Positions 33,667 through 43,121 of a DNA stretch of 64,000 bases are shown here, piece by piece. The position numbers and the translations under genes were made by a program. The stretch covers positions 1,330,501 through 1,394,500 of the forward strand of contig CP041667.1 of NCBI GenBank assembly GCA_007361935.1. The letters run 5' to 3'. Origin of the DNA: Lachnospiraceae bacterium KGMB03038. Lineage in GTDB: Bacteria > Bacillota > Clostridia > Lachnospirales > Lachnospiraceae. The notes under the pieces are model-generated. The model was not told the origin of the DNA and ran no database searches. It saw nothing but the letters and a program-made list of their open reading frames with translations. Each line of letters begins with the position of its first letter. Within the stretch, counting starts at the first letter, position 1.

Positions 33667-34152
33667 ATGAAAAAAGGATTGCGGTGGCTGGACCAGAACC
33701 TGGAGGAATGTCTGATGGTGTTCCTCCTGGCGGCTATGACGGTGATCATGGGGATCCAGGTGTTTTCCAGATATGCGCTTGGCATGTCTCTTACCTGGTC
33801 TGAGGAACTGACCAGATATCTCTTTATCTGGGCCGGCTTCTTAAGCGTCAGCTATTGTACGAAGAAGTGTATCTCGATCAAGATCGAACAATTTGTGGCA
33901 TTGTTTCCAAAGAGGGGGAAAGCCCTCTTTAAAGTGGTGAATCACACGCTGGAACTGATCCTGTTTTTCTATCTGATCCCCTGCGCGTGGAAGTATTTCC
34001 ATACGGCCATCGCAAGCGGGCAGACGAGCCCGGCCCTGGGACTTCCTATGTACGCGGTGCAGGCGGCGCCGCTTTTGGGGTTCCTTCTTGCCGCTGTCCG
34101 GGTGCTGCAGAGATGGATCGTGGAGTTCCGGGCTGTGCGGGGAAAGGAGTAG
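33667..34152 (+). CDS. dctQ: TRAP transporter small membrane subunit (DctQ)
   Basis: The 161-residue subunit has four membrane segments and the DctQ pattern (FSRYALGMSLTWSEELTRYLFIW). TRAP systems use a Na+ gradient and a periplasmic-type binding protein to take up organic acids. ATG 33667 is chosen for its GAGGTG site; an upstream in-frame GTG at 33655 is part of that site. It lies 3 bases before dctM. Confidence 0.92.
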   Translation: MKKGLRWLDQNLEECLMVFLLAAMTVIMGIQVFSRYALGMSLTWSEELTRYLFIWAGFLSVSYCTKKCISIKIEQFVALFPKRGKALFKVVNHTLELILFFYLIPCAWKYFHTAIASGQTSPALGLPMYAVQAAPLLGFLLAAVRVLQRWIVEFRAVRGKE

Positions 34153-34155
34153 ATC

Positions 34156-35433
34156 ATGCCGACTGTTATTGTATTTCTTGTATTTATAGTCTGTCTGGTC
34201 ATTGCGATTCCGGTTTCCATTTCCCTTTCGGCGGCATCCGTCCTGCCGGGGATACTGGATTCTTCCTTTGCGGCAAGCGGGACGTTTGTCGTCCGCTCCA
34301 TGCTGGGAGGACTGGACAGCTTTCCGCTGCTGGCGGTACCGATGTTCGCGCTGTCGGGGATCCTTATGGCAAAAGGAGGGATTTCGGAGAAATTATTTCA
34401 TGTATTTGCGTATTTCATGGGGAAGCGGACGGCTGGGCTGCCCTGCGCGGTGATCGTTACCTGTCTGTTTTACAGGGCTATTTCCGGTTCCGGTCCAGCC
34501 ACGGTGGCGGCGGTGGGAAGTATGACGATCCCGATCCTGATCCGTATGGGTTATGATAAGACCTTTTCCACGGCGATCGTGGCGGTGGCGGGAGGGCTGG
34601 GTGTGATCATCCCGCCCAGTATTCCCTTTATCATGTACGGAATTGCCTCCGGCGCATCTGTAAGCGACCTGTTTGTGGCGGGGATCGTCCCGGGTATTTT
34701 TATCAGCCTCTTATTGATGATGTATGCGGTGTTTTACTGTAAAAAGCATGGGGAGGATGAGAAGAAAAAGCAGGAGTTGGTAGGCGCTCTCAGAGAGAAA
34801 GGGTTCCTCTGTGTCCTGAGGGAAAGCGCGTTGGCGCTGCTAAGTCCGGTGATCATCCTGGGATGCATCTACGCAGGCATCGCCTCCCCTACGGAAGCGG
34901 CGGTGATCTCTGTATTCTATGCGCTGTTCATCAGTCTGTTTGTGTATAAAAGCATTTCCGTGGGAGATATCTGGGGGATCCTGGTGGAAGGGATCCGTAC
35001 TTATACGCCGATTCTGTTTATCCTGGCGGCATCGGTGGCCTTTTCCAGGGTGCTTACGCTCCTGCAGGTGCCCCAGGGAGTCAGCGACTGGATTTTAAGC
35101 CATGTTGCAGACCCGGTGATTCTTCTGCTGGTCATCAACGGGTTCCTTCTGGCGGTAGGGATGATCATGGATACGACCCCGGCGATCCTGATCCTGCTTC
35201 CGATCGTGACGGAAGTGGGAGTAGATCCTATCCATTTTGGGATCATCATGGTGGTGAATCTGGCCATTGGTTTTGTGACACCGCCTATTGGGGTCAATCT
35301 GTTCGTGGCGTCTTCGCTGTCAGATATTCCGGTGATGGAGATTGCCGGAAAGGCAGTGCCGATGATCGGATATTTTCTGCTGGCGCTTCTGGTGATCACG
35401 TTTGTGCCGGCTGTCAGCCTGATACTATTGTAG
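34156..35433 (+). CDS. dctM: TRAP transporter large permease (DctM)
   Basis: The 425-residue subunit has 12 or so membrane segments with DctM features: LDSFPLLAVPMFALSG, GSGPATVAAVGS, GVIIPPSIPFI, and VNLAIGFVTPPIGVNLFVAS near the end. It forms the conduction pathway with DctQ and receives substrate from the DctP lipoprotein encoded 20 bases downstream. The likely cargo is a carboxylate of the quinate/shikimate type (inference from operon). Confidence 0.95.
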   Translation: MPTVIVFLVFIVCLVIAIPVSISLSAASVLPGILDSSFAASGTFVVRSMLGGLDSFPLLAVPMFALSGILMAKGGISEKLFHVFAYFMGKRTAGLPCAVIVTCLFYRAISGSGPATVAAVGSMTIPILIRMGYDKTFSTAIVAVAGGLGVIIPPSIPFIMYGIASGASVSDLFVAGIVPGIFISLLLMMYAVFYCKKHGEDEKKKQELVGALREKGFLCVLRESALALLSPVIILGCIYAGIASPTEAAVISVFYALFISLFVYKSISVGDIWGILVEGIRTYTPILFILAASVAFSRVLTLLQVPQGVSDWILSHVADPVILLLVINGFLLAVGMIMDTTPAILILLPIVTEVGVDPIHFGIIMVVNLAIGFVTPPIGVNLFVASSLSDIPVMEIAGKAVPMIGYFLLALLVITFVPAVSLILL

Positions 35434-35452
35434 TTTCAACTTTGGAGGAAAT

Positions 35453-36442
35453 ATGAAGAGATGGAAATACGCGCTTCTGGTCTCTTTGTCCGCCGGAATC
35501 CTGGCGGGATGCGCGGCAGACCAGGAAGAACAGACATACGCGTACCCTTTGGCCACCGCAAGTCCGGAGGATACGGTGACGCAGATCTACGCGGAGAAAT
35601 TTGCGGAAGAAGTAGACCGTTTAAGCGGCGGGCGGATTGAGATCCAGATCTATCCCAACAGTGTGCTGGGCGGAGACCGGGAACTCTTAGAGAGCTGTTA
35701 CGACGGGGATATCCCCTTTGTCGTGCAGAATACGGCCCCTCAGGTCAACTTCATTCCGGATACGGCAGTTTTCGACAGCCCCTGTGTGTTTGACAGCCTG
35801 GAGGAAGTAAGAGAGACGATCGATGAGCCGGAATTCCTGGATCTCATCCGCCGGTCCTACCGGGAAGCCGGATATGAGCTCCTTGGCTTCGCGGACCAGG
35901 GCTTTCGCGTGATGTCGACGAATCAGAAGGCGGAATCCTTCGAGGACTTTGCGGGGCAGAAGATACGGACGATGGAGAACCAGTATCATCTGGAATTCTG
36001 GAAGGCGCTGGGGGCCAATCCTACTCCGATGAATTTCAGCGAGGTTTACATCGGCCTGCAGCAGAATACGATCGATGCCCAGGAGAACCCGTATGAAGTT
36101 ATTGTGTCCAATCGGCTTTATGAACAGCAGGACTATGTGGTAGAGACGAACCATCTTCCACATCTGATCTCGCTGATCGTCAATGAGGGATTCTACGCCA
36201 GTCTTTCCGACGAGGACCAGGAGATCCTGCGAAAAGCGCAGGAGTCTGCGCAGTCATACGCGCGAGAGGCTTCCGATGAAAGGATCGCGGAACGTATCCG
36301 GGAGATCGAGGAAAGCGGGACTCAGATCTTAAGCCTGGACGAGGAAACAAAAGCGGCGATGATCGAGGCATGCGAACCTGTCTATGAGGAGATACGCGAG
36401 GTGGTTTCAGAAGAAATCGCGGCCGCTTATATGGGAGAGTAG
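35453..36442 (+). CDS. dctP: TRAP transporter solute-binding lipoprotein (DctP)
   Basis: The 329-residue protein has a lipoprotein signal with lipobox LAGC (Cys 20), so it is tethered to the outer face of the membrane. DctP features include YAEKFAEEVDRLSGGRIEIQIYPN, the FRVMSTNQKAESFEDFAGQKIR stretch with the conserved Arg that binds the substrate carboxylate, and TPMNFSEVYIGLQQNTIDAQENP. Last gene of the operon; a clean terminator follows. It is the gene to use for identifying the ligand. Confidence 0.94.
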   Translation: MKRWKYALLVSLSAGILAGCAADQEEQTYAYPLATASPEDTVTQIYAEKFAEEVDRLSGGRIEIQIYPNSVLGGDRELLESCYDGDIPFVVQNTAPQVNFIPDTAVFDSPCVFDSLEEVRETIDEPEFLDLIRRSYREAGYELLGFADQGFRVMSTNQKAESFEDFAGQKIRTMENQYHLEFWKALGANPTPMNFSEVYIGLQQNTIDAQENPYEVIVSNRLYEQQDYVVETNHLPHLISLIVNEGFYASLSDEDQEILRKAQESAQSYAREASDERIAERIREIEESGTQILSLDEETKAAMIEACEPVYEEIREVVSEEIAAAYMGE

Positions 36443-36462
36443 AATAGAGTGGGGACAGCCGC

Positions 36463-36499
36463 GGGGCACAGGAAAATCCTGTGCCCCTATTTCTTTTTT
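36463..36499 (+). terminator. Rho-independent terminator
   Basis: GGGGCACAGGA (36463-36473) pairs perfectly with TCCTGTGCCCC (36477-36487), 3-base loop, then a T-rich run. It closes the quinate/shikimate-TRAP operon. Confidence 0.9.
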
Positions 36500-36602
36500 A
36501 AAGAAAAATGGTATAATCAAAAAGAGTTGGCAAAGAGCGGGCCAAGTTCTTTTTTTACCACAGGAGGAATATAGATTTAGAAAAGCGGACAAGGATTTTA
36601 CT

Positions 36603-37970
36603 ATGAAAAGAAAACGTACTTCATATAGATACTCTAGAAAACCCCAGAGGCGCAGAGGGTACATAAGCGGCGCCAGAAGACAGACCAAGCGGCGGAAGCT
36701 CTGGTTGTGCGGCTCTATTCTGGCCAGTGTGTTTCTGATCGTTCTGGCGGCGCGCTGGCTGCCTCAGACGGCGGAAGAACTGGGGAAAGAAAGGGAAAAA
36801 AATAAGACTCCCCAGACAAGAGAAGAGACAGGGAATGAAAATCCAAATATCCGGGTGCTGCTTATGACGGACGGATATCAAAATGAAACTCATCCAAAGG
36901 CAGTACTGTCTTCAGACAGCGGGCTGGTGGTCTTCTGGGGAGACCAGGAGGAGGAAGCGGAGGGGAAACTTACGATCGAACCGGATGATGAGCGGTTTCA
37001 AAAAGGAGCGGTCCGGGTTTGGGCAAAGGAGGGAAAGGTTACGGTAGAGACCTTGAACCGGGGATATGGGACTCCTTCTTACGCGGGAGTGATCGAACTT
37101 CGGACGACGGCGGAAGGCCTGGTGCTGATCAACGAGCTTCCTGTAGAAACCTATCTGTGCGGCGTGGTGCCAAGTGAGATGCCATCCTCCTATGAACTGG
37201 AAGCTTTGAAAGCCCAGGCGGTGTGCGCCAGAAGCTATGCCTACCGCCAGATAGAAAGTTACGGATACCCGGAATATGAGGCTCATGTCAATGACAGTAC
37301 GGCTTATCAGGTGTATGGAAATTCAGCGCCGGCAGAAAGCGCCCAGGAGGCGGTGGAGGCCACGGCAGGAGAGACAGTGCGTTATGAGGGAAAAGTGGTG
37401 ACCACCTATTATTATTCTACCTCCTGCGGTCATACAACCAGCGCAGAAGCGTGGGGGACCGCGCCAAGCAAAGAAAATGCTTATCTGCAGTCTGTGGAGG
37501 TCTGCGGGGAAAATGGCGACTATGAAAAGGATCTTCCCTGGTACCGGTGGGAAGCCAGGATTCCTGTACAGACCTTATCGAATCTGATCGGGCTGAATAC
37601 AGGCACGGATATTGGAACGGTAAGTGAGATCCAGGTGACAAGACGAGGACCGGGAAATGTGGCGCTGGAGATCCAGGTGTCAGGCGAGAAAGGACGCGTC
37701 ACTGTAGAGACGGAAAATAAGATCCGCAGGGCTCTTGGGGGAGAAGGCTATGAGATCACAAAGCAAGACGGATCTGTGGCCGCGAGTTCGGAACTTCTGC
37801 CCAGCGCTTTTTTTACGATTGAGAAATCCGGGGATCTGTTTGTGATTCAAGGCGGAGGTTTTGGACATGGTATTGGGATGAGCCAGAACGGGGCGAATGA
37901 GATGGCGAAACAGGGGATGGACTATCGAAAGATCCTGACCTTGTTTTACCAGGGCGTGACCATTGAATAA
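36603..37970 (+). CDS. SpoIID/LytB-domain protein
   Basis: SpoIID is a lytic transglycosylase that acts on denuded glycan during engulfment. This 455-residue protein has a basic N-terminus, one membrane anchor (about 37-57), a spacer and a SpoIID domain: GVVPSEMP carries the catalytic Glu, followed by LEALKAQAVCARSYAY, TSCGHTTSAEAWG and the C-terminal GFGHGIGMSQNGANEMA. ATG 36603 is chosen since the longer frame from 36384 overlaps dctP and its terminator. A TATAAT at 36512-36517 may be the promoter. Whether this is the engulfment enzyme or a vegetative paralogue is open; no spoIIR or spoIIQ is adjacent. Confidence 0.88.
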   Translation: MKRKRTSYRYSRKPQRRRGYISGARRQTKRRKLWLCGSILASVFLIVLAARWLPQTAEELGKEREKNKTPQTREETGNENPNIRVLLMTDGYQNETHPKAVLSSDSGLVVFWGDQEEEAEGKLTIEPDDERFQKGAVRVWAKEGKVTVETLNRGYGTPSYAGVIELRTTAEGLVLINELPVETYLCGVVPSEMPSSYELEALKAQAVCARSYAYRQIESYGYPEYEAHVNDSTAYQVYGNSAPAESAQEAVEATAGETVRYEGKVVTTYYYSTSCGHTTSAEAWGTAPSKENAYLQSVEVCGENGDYEKDLPWYRWEARIPVQTLSNLIGLNTGTDIGTVSEIQVTRRGPGNVALEIQVSGEKGRVTVETENKIRRALGGEGYEITKQDGSVAASSELLPSAFFTIEKSGDLFVIQGGGFGHGIGMSQNGANEMAKQGMDYRKILTLFYQGVTIE

Positions 37971-38972
37971 ATGTACAAAAAGGATGAAGGAACTGTGATC
38001 GAAAGAAAGACAGACATGATCATTTCTTACCCAGAGATCCATTATCAGAAAGAGAACGGCGGGATACGGATCACCGCTTGTTATGGGGAAGATGGCCGCG
38101 TATTCCTTCCAGAGCGGATCGAAGGACAGCCGGTGACCGCTATTGGGGCGTACGCGTTTTCAGAGGGCGGGGAATCCCCGGAAGATCTGGTGTGGGGACA
38201 AGAAGGAAAGCAAGAGAAGCTGAAGGCTGAAAGGATACAGGAGCTCCATCTGCCGGACGGCGTATGCAGGATTGGCCGGTACGCCTTCTACCGCTGCCGG
38301 AATCTTGCGAAACTGACGCTGTCAGATGGGATTTTAGAAATCGGCGGCGGAGCTTTGACAGGCTGCAGGCCGGGGCAGATTGAAATCCACCTGAGGCGGG
38401 GAGAACAGTCGGCTTTAAAATCGATTTTGGACGAAGTGCGGTTCGCGATTCGGGCGACTCTTTATTATCACCGGGCAGAGGGGAAGATAGAAGTGGCGAA
38501 GGTGTTGTTCCCGGAGCACTATGAAGAGGCGGTGGAGAATACGCCGGCCCGGCTTTTATACACCAGCCACCACGGAGCGGGGGGATACTACCGTCAGTGC
38601 TTCTATGACCGGAAACTGGATTTCCCCAAATATGATGCCCTGCTTCCAAGGGCGGTAGCGGAAGAGACGCCGGAAACGGTGACGGAGCTTGCCATTCAAA
38701 GACTTTTGTTCCCGGTAGGGCTTTCTAAGAAGGCAAAGGAAGAGTACGAGACCTTTTTAAGAGAGCATGGAGGGCAGGCGGCCGCGTTTTTGGTGGACAA
38801 GGAAGAACTGGACGGGCTGCGTCTTTTAATGGATGGAGGCCTGCTGGAGGAAGCGGCTTTTGAGATCGGGATAGAGACCGCTTTAAAACAGGGGAAGACG
38901 GCGCTTGTCAGTCTTTTGATGGAGGAGAGGAGCCGCAGGTTTCCGCGGAAGAAGAAAACCTTTGAGTTTTGA
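37971..38972 (+). CDS. Leucine-rich-repeat (BspA-like) protein, cytoplasmic
   Basis: The 333-residue protein has no signal peptide. Residues 40-130 hold two BspA-type repeats (FLPERIEGQPVTAIGAYAF, LHLPDGVCRIGRYAFYRC), the rest is helical with an ankyrin-like end (LRLLMDGGLLEEAAFEIG). It begins right after the SpoIID stop; the ATG at 37971 lacks a good site and GTG 37995, behind AAGGA, may be the real start. It precedes the VWA/MoxR pair by 31 bases. BspA repeats are usually secreted, so a cytoplasmic version beside a VWA protein suggests a protein-interaction role (inference). Confidence 0.65.
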   Translation: MYKKDEGTVIERKTDMIISYPEIHYQKENGGIRITACYGEDGRVFLPERIEGQPVTAIGAYAFSEGGESPEDLVWGQEGKQEKLKAERIQELHLPDGVCRIGRYAFYRCRNLAKLTLSDGILEIGGGALTGCRPGQIEIHLRRGEQSALKSILDEVRFAIRATLYYHRAEGKIEVAKVLFPEHYEEAVENTPARLLYTSHHGAGGYYRQCFYDRKLDFPKYDALLPRAVAEETPETVTELAIQRLLFPVGLSKKAKEEYETFLREHGGQAAAFLVDKEELDGLRLLMDGGLLEEAAFEIGIETALKQGKTALVSLLMEERSRRFPRKKKTFEF

Positions 38973-39003
38973 GCAAAAAGAATAGAAATTGGAGAAGATC
39001 AGC

Positions 39004-40353
39004 ATGAGAGACAGAGAGAACGATATAGTGGAACAATTGGAGCAGATCGGACGTCAGATCCTTATCGTTTCCAGAAATGAACTGTATCTTTCGATGCGAT
39101 TTTTGGACGTGGCTTTAAGCAGCTTTACTTTTGTGCTGGATGAAGGGATAGGCACCATTGGAACAGACGGCTTTTCCATCTTTTACGGGCCTGCCTGGCT
39201 GGGCGGGATGTTCCGGGAGAATCCCGTCTTCGTAAACCGGGCGTATCTGCACATGGCGCTGCATGGAATCTTCCGGCATATGACCGGGAGAGGGGGAAGG
39301 CAGAAGAGATACTATGATCTGGCCTGTGATATCGCGGTGGAATCTGTGATCGATGGAATGACCTGCCGCTGTGTGCGCCAGCCCCGGTCGTTCCTTCGCA
39401 GGGAGACGTACCGGAAGCTGGAAGAGGCTATGAAGGTACTGACAGCCGGAAAGATCTGTCAATGCCTGTTGTCCTGGGATCTGTCGGAAACAAAGCTGGA
39501 ACGGCTGGAAGCGGAGTTCCAGGTGGACAGCCACCTATACTGGCCGGAAGATGATCCAAAGAAGCGTCAGCAGATTGAGAATCAATGGCAGGATATCAGC
39601 GAGAAGACCGAGATGGAAATGGAAGGGTTTTCCAGTGAAGCGTCCTCCCAGTCAGGCAATCTGGCCAAACAGATCAAGGTGGAGAACCGGCAGCGGTTTG
39701 ACTATCGGAAGTTCCTGCGTAAATTCGCGGTCCTCAGGGAAGAGATGGCGGTGGATCCGGACTCCTTTGATTATGTATTCTACAGCTATGGACTGCGGCT
39801 GTATGGAAATCTTCCATTGATCGAGCCCCAGGAGTGGAAAGAAGAAAAGAAGATCGAAGAGTTTGCGGTAGTCATCGATACTTCCATGTCCTGTTCCGGA
39901 GAACTGGTGCGCAAATTTCTGGAAGAGACTTATACCGTTCTAAGTGAAGAGAATAGTTTCTTTCGAAAGGTTAACATCCATATCATTCAGTGCGACGAAG
40001 AGATCCAGACTGATGTGACGATCACGAAGGCGAAAGATCTGGCCGCGTATATGGAGCAGTTGGAATTAAAGGGAGAAGGCGGAACAGATTTCCGGCCGGC
40101 TTTTGCCTATGTGGACAGGCTTCGTGAGGAGCAGGCATTTTCGAACCTGAAAGGCCTTATATATTTTACAGACGGGAAAGGAATCTATCCGGAGAAAATG
40201 CCGCCCTATGAAACGGCCTTTGTATTCCTGGAGGAAGATTATGAGGACAGAGAAGTTCCTCCCTGGGCGATGAAGCTGATCTTGGAGGAGGAGGATCTAG
40301 ACAGAAAAGATCTGGAAGAACGAAGAAGAAAAGGAGAAGATTATGCATATTAA
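39004..40353 (+). CDS. VWA-like/DUF2201 metallopeptidase-type protein
   Basis: The 449-residue protein matches the 'VWA-like domain' family (DUF2201) that pairs with MoxR ATPases. It has an N-terminal helical region with HMALHGIFRHMTG (zinc-binding HxxxHxxxH-like pattern near 90) and a C-terminal VWA-like domain (about 285-420) with VVIDTSMSCSG (MIDAS DxSxS) and GGTDFRPAF. ATG 39004 has GGAG upstream; a TTG at 38989 is the longer frame. Its 3' end overlaps the MoxR gene by 11 bases, so the pair is co-translated. Confidence 0.8.
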   Translation: MRDRENDIVEQLEQIGRQILIVSRNELYLSMRFLDVALSSFTFVLDEGIGTIGTDGFSIFYGPAWLGGMFRENPVFVNRAYLHMALHGIFRHMTGRGGRQKRYYDLACDIAVESVIDGMTCRCVRQPRSFLRRETYRKLEEAMKVLTAGKICQCLLSWDLSETKLERLEAEFQVDSHLYWPEDDPKKRQQIENQWQDISEKTEMEMEGFSSEASSQSGNLAKQIKVENRQRFDYRKFLRKFAVLREEMAVDPDSFDYVFYSYGLRLYGNLPLIEPQEWKEEKKIEEFAVVIDTSMSCSGELVRKFLEETYTVLSEENSFFRKVNIHIIQCDEEIQTDVTITKAKDLAAYMEQLELKGEGGTDFRPAFAYVDRLREEQAFSNLKGLIYFTDGKGIYPEKMPPYETAFVFLEEDYEDREVPPWAMKLILEEEDLDRKDLEERRRKGEDYAY

Positions 40354-41860
40354 ACGAGCCAAGCAGGAAATCAAAGATTCGATAGAGGCATATCTGAAAA
40401 AGGATGCTTACGGGGAGTATGTGATCCCATCCATCCGCCAGAGACCGCTGCTCTTGATGGGGCCTCCGGGGATCGGGAAGACCCAGATCATGGAGCAGGT
40501 TGCAAGAGAATGCGGCATTGCCCTGGTTTCTTACACCATCACCCATCATACCCGGCAGAGCGCCATTGGCCTGCCGTTTATCAAGGAGCGGATGTTTGGG
40601 GGGACCGCTTATCAGATCACTGAGTATACCATGAGCGAGATCATCGCTTCTGTATATGAGAAAATGGAGAAGACAGGATTGAAAGAGGGGATCCTGTTCA
40701 TCGACGAGATCAACTGTGTGTCGGAAACACTGGCCCCGGCTATGCTGCAGTTCCTGCAGTGCAAGACCTTTGGAAACCAGAAAGTGCCGGAAGGATGGAT
40801 CATCGCGGCGGCGGGAAATCCACCGGAGTATAACCGGTCGGTCCGGGAGTTCGATGTGGTGACTCTGGACCGGATCAAGCGCATCGATGTGGAAGAAAAT
40901 TATGACGTGTGGAAGGAGTACGCCTATAAGGTCGGTATCCATCCAGCCATCCTTTCTTATCTGGATCTGAAGAGAGAGCATTTCTACCGGATGGAGACGA
41001 CACCGGATGGAAAAGCGTTTGCTACGGCAAGAGGCTGGGAGGATCTTTCTGAGCTTTTGAAGGTCTATGAGTCTCTGGGAAAGAAGGTGGACCGGGAGGT
41101 GGTCCATCAGTATATCCAGCACTGGAAGATCGCCAAGGATTTCGCGGTATACCTGGAACTTTATGAGAAATACCAGAAGGATTACGGTCTGGAAGATATT
41201 TTCAAAGGCCAGTGGGAGAAAGGAACTTTGGAGAAGCTTTCTTACGCCGCTTTTGATGAACGGCTCAGCGTGGTGGGAATGCTGTCCGGGAGACTCCAGG
41301 AATTCTTCCGCCGGTATGGGTTCCTGGACGCCTATGTGACCCGGCTTTACGAGACGGTAAAACGGGCGCAGAAAGAGATGAAACATATGGAGCAGATATG
41401 CAGGGAGGAAGAGGAAACTTACGAGAAGCTGCGCGCGGCAGAGCAGCTTACCAGAGAAGAAGACCATCTCTGGCGGAAGGTACTGGATACCCTGGAAGAC
41501 TGGAAACGGCTGGTAAAAGAGGAACATTTGTCAGGGGAAGACGCTTTGGGGCTGGTCAGGGAACGGTTTCAAAGGGAAGCATCCCGCCGCCAGGAGGCTG
41601 TGGATGAGACGGAGGAAGCGCTGGACCATGTGTTTGATTTCCTGGAAGCGGCCTTTGGAGACAGCCAGGAGATGGTGGTGTTCGTGACAGATCTGAATAC
41701 GAATGCTTACAGTATCCAGTATTTGAAAGAAAATGACTGCCCAAAGTATTACCGCTATAATAAACGGCTTCTGTTTGATGAGCAAAGAGAAGAAATACTT
41801 TCCCAGATGGATGGGGTGGAAGACAGGCTGATTGACTTAGATAGGAAGAGGGGAGTATAA
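40343..41860 (+). CDS. MoxR-type AAA+ ATPase
   Basis: The 505-residue protein has Walker A GPPGIGKT (near 38-45), Walker B ILFIDEIN, sensor 1 AAGNPPEYN and a helical C-terminal region with coiled-coil (about 330-470). MoxR ATPases act as chaperones with VWA partners for assembly or activation of complexes. AAGGAG precedes ATG 40343, inside the VWA gene. The long coiled-coil extension is unusual for MoxR proper. Partner protein is presumably the upstream VWA protein. Confidence 0.88.
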   Translation: MHIKRAKQEIKDSIEAYLKKDAYGEYVIPSIRQRPLLLMGPPGIGKTQIMEQVARECGIALVSYTITHHTRQSAIGLPFIKERMFGGTAYQITEYTMSEIIASVYEKMEKTGLKEGILFIDEINCVSETLAPAMLQFLQCKTFGNQKVPEGWIIAAAGNPPEYNRSVREFDVVTLDRIKRIDVEENYDVWKEYAYKVGIHPAILSYLDLKREHFYRMETTPDGKAFATARGWEDLSELLKVYESLGKKVDREVVHQYIQHWKIAKDFAVYLELYEKYQKDYGLEDIFKGQWEKGTLEKLSYAAFDERLSVVGMLSGRLQEFFRRYGFLDAYVTRLYETVKRAQKEMKHMEQICREEEETYEKLRAAEQLTREEDHLWRKVLDTLEDWKRLVKEEHLSGEDALGLVRERFQREASRRQEAVDETEEALDHVFDFLEAAFGDSQEMVVFVTDLNTNAYSIQYLKENDCPKYYRYNKRLLFDEQREEILSQMDGVEDRLIDLDRKRGV

Positions 41861-41881
41861 TGGGGGAGTGAGGAATGAAAC

Positions 41882-43102
41882 ATGAAGACAAGAACCAAAA
41901 TACTGCTCCTGGCGGGAGCCGGTATCCTGCTCCTTGGGATCGGGATTTTCGCGGGCTGGCATTTGAGCCGTCAGCAAAATAGCGGAGAATGGAAAGAAGA
42001 GGCAAAGAAGCAGGTAAAAGAAGAAACGGATATGACAGAGAAGCAGAAAGTCCGGGTGGAAGAGATCGGATTTTCCAGGATCTCCGGCCAGGAGATCCAG
42101 ATCCAGTGGCCGGACCGGTGGGAGCCTTACGTAGAGGAATATCAGATCCAGCGGCGGAAGAGCGGAGAGGATACCTGGCAGCAGGTAGGGACTCTGGCCT
42201 CTGATCAGAGGGTAGAGGATACGGCGCTTGCCTGGGTGGACACTCTTGAGGAAAGCGCCGTCCAGCAATATGAATACCGCGTGGATGTAAAAGTGACGGA
42301 TCCAGAGAAGTATCAGGCGGAAGAAGGGAAAACGGTAATGGCCAGCAATCTTCTGGTGTGTATCGATCCGGGACATTACAGCGGGAAGAATACGGTGGAA
42401 AGTGGAACTGCCTATGCGGAAGGGGATTTCACCCTGCAGCTTGCAAAAGAACTTTCGGGAGTTTTGAAGGAAGACTATGGGGTGACTTCTATATTGACGA
42501 GAGACTCCGGAAGCATTTCTATAGACGGGTATACAGATAATGCTTTGGATTCTGGCCACATCAGTCTGAGAGGGGAATACGCGGAAGGGACAGACTTGTT
42601 TCTTTCGATCCATACCAACGCAAATTTGGAAGGGGCCAATGGCTGTGAGACGGAAGAGCAGCCCATTTCTATCAATAAGCCGATTCTGATCCTGAATGAA
42701 ATTGCCTGTGAGCAGGAGCAGGCGGTGAAAGTCGCAAATGGGATCGGAAGTCATCTGGCGGAAACCAGTTATCAACTGGGGATCGCGGCGGTGGGTACGT
42801 TCTGTGCCGTCGAGGAAAGCGGGCAGATCCGGGAGTGGACGGATGCTTACAATGACCAGACGGATGTGGAAGGAACGGTATGCCGCAGGAGCGGAGAACA
42901 CGGAGATTATTACGGAGTGCTCAGAGGAGCCGCGAATGTGGGGGTGCCGGGGATGATCATCGAGCATGGATTCCATACAGTACCGGAAATGCGCCAGATG
43001 GCGGCGGCAGGAGAACTGGCGGGAGCCTGGGCGAGAGCAGACGCGGAAGGAATCGCGGAAGGATTTGGATTCGAGAAATATCTGGAAACAAAACAGGAAT
43101 AA
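41882..43102 (+). CDS. N-acetylmuramoyl-L-alanine amidase (Amidase_3)
   Basis: Zinc amidases of this family cut the MurNAc-L-Ala bond in peptidoglycan. The 406-residue protein has an N-terminal membrane segment (about 8-28), a fibronectin-like beta domain (about 58-145; VEEYQIQRRKSGEDTWQQVG) and a catalytic domain from 155: CIDPGHYSG (zinc His), the next Glu in YAEGDFTL, SIHTNAN (zinc His) and the catalytic Glu in GMIIEHGFH. It follows MoxR by 21 bases and precedes the zinc-ribbon VWA gene, so it belongs to an envelope cluster. Confidence 0.9.
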   Translation: MKTRTKILLLAGAGILLLGIGIFAGWHLSRQQNSGEWKEEAKKQVKEETDMTEKQKVRVEEIGFSRISGQEIQIQWPDRWEPYVEEYQIQRRKSGEDTWQQVGTLASDQRVEDTALAWVDTLEESAVQQYEYRVDVKVTDPEKYQAEEGKTVMASNLLVCIDPGHYSGKNTVESGTAYAEGDFTLQLAKELSGVLKEDYGVTSILTRDSGSISIDGYTDNALDSGHISLRGEYAEGTDLFLSIHTNANLEGANGCETEEQPISINKPILILNEIACEQEQAVKVANGIGSHLAETSYQLGIAAVGTFCAVEESGQIREWTDAYNDQTDVEGTVCRRSGEHGDYYGVLRGAANVGVPGMIIEHGFHTVPEMRQMAAAGELAGAWARADAEGIAEGFGFEKYLETKQE

Positions 43103-43121
43103 AGGAATGGAGGAATGAGAG

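Noticed and set aside
36384..36602. Upstream extension of the SpoIID gene
   Set aside because: It would overlap dctP and its terminator; ATG 36603 has a better site and a normal membrane anchor.
40166..41527. Open frame of 453 codons antisense to the MoxR gene
   Set aside because: It mirrors the MoxR coding frame, has low-complexity His/Leu/Arg composition and no motif.
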